DNA from: Komarekiella atlantica HA4396-MV6
GTDB taxonomy: Bacteria > Cyanobacteriota > Cyanobacteriia > Cyanobacteriales > Nostocaceae
Direction of reading: 5' to 3'
NCBI GenBank assembly: GCA_019359395.1
Contig: JAHHHK010000013.1
Location: forward strand, 124,001 to 188,000
DNA length: 64,000 nt
Below are positions 63,941 through 64,000 of the stretch, piece by piece (position 1 is the first letter of the stretch; each line of letters begins with the position of its first letter). Under the pieces are notes generated by a model. That model worked only from the letters and a program-made list of their open reading frames with translations. It was not told the origin of the DNA and ran no database searches. A program made the translations under genes and the position numbers.

Positions 63941-64000
63941 CTTGTTTTGCTCCTTTTTAACCTTCTGGTGTCCACACTATTTGAGAACCTTAACCGGAAA

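Overview
This window is chromosomal DNA from a filamentous cyanobacterium, most likely a Nostoc/Anabaena-type (Nostocales) organism. Several things point that way. Photosynthetic and cyanobacterial genes are present: ndhA-I-G-E, a cyanobacterial carotenoid isomerase, a Psb34-like small membrane protein, a ThiO-ThiG fusion, and a PatA/CheY/CheW/MCP/CheA locus laid out like the hormogonium motility (hmp/pix) loci. The HIP1 octamer GCGATCGC recurs throughout. Many intergenic gaps hold heptad repeats of the TCATTAG/TGACTGA kind and small inverted-repeat elements, both typical of these genomes. No species assignment is possible from the sequence alone.

Layout. 0.1-5.6 kb: a carbohydrate ABC importer (two permeases and, further upstream on the same strand, its binding protein) with no ATPase gene, interrupted by a VapBC-type toxin-antitoxin pair and a hydrolase gene broken by one stop codon. 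5.7-20 kb: mostly housekeeping genes (MFS transporter, accD, prepilin peptidase, leuB, carotenoid isomerase, upp, YggT, a quinone-oxidoreductase-like enzyme) mixed with conserved hypotheticals. 20-31 kb: membrane and envelope genes: a large pentapeptide-repeat/HhH membrane protein, a DUF4079 membrane protein beside a DM13 lipoprotein, a cellulose-synthase-like glycosyltransferase with a PilZ domain, and two tandem GT-C-type glycosyltransferases. 32-39 kb: an N-acyltransferase-like protein, NAD kinase downstream of the ndhAIGE operon, citrate synthase and SixA. 39-45 kb: a broken RusA-like gene, a DHH phosphoesterase, an HNH protein, alanine racemase and tRNA-Leu(UAG). 45.7-54.1 kb: a five-gene chemotaxis-like operon. 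54-58.4 kb: an accessory patch with several repeats, an RHH-TOBE regulator, DUF427, a HEAT-protein remnant, a DUF104 antitoxin-like protein and two Uma2 proteins. 58.4-64 kb: a TPR protein, psb34, thiO-thiG and a small membrane protein.

How the genes work together. The clearest functional unit is the chemotaxis operon: a receptor (MCP with cache, HAMP and GAF), an adaptor, a CheA with its own receiver, a CheY and a PatA-type output protein. In related cyanobacteria such systems steer type IV pilus motility; the prepilin peptidase at 9 kb belongs to the same pilus machinery. ndhA-I-G-E encodes the membrane arm and Fe-S subunits of NDH-1, and the following NAD kinase would supply NADP.

The least expected signals are: repeat DNA recruited into coding sequence (the signal peptide of the 20.2-kb gene and the ThiO-ThiG linker); paired TTGGTA/TACCAA inverted repeats upstream of the RHH-TOBE gene; two genes each killed by a single in-frame TAA; a GAF domain of bilin-binding type lacking its usual Cys-His in the MCP; and a TPR protein whose N-terminus looks like a STAND-type ATPase without a P-loop. 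I found no CRISPR array, prophage or complete insertion sequence.
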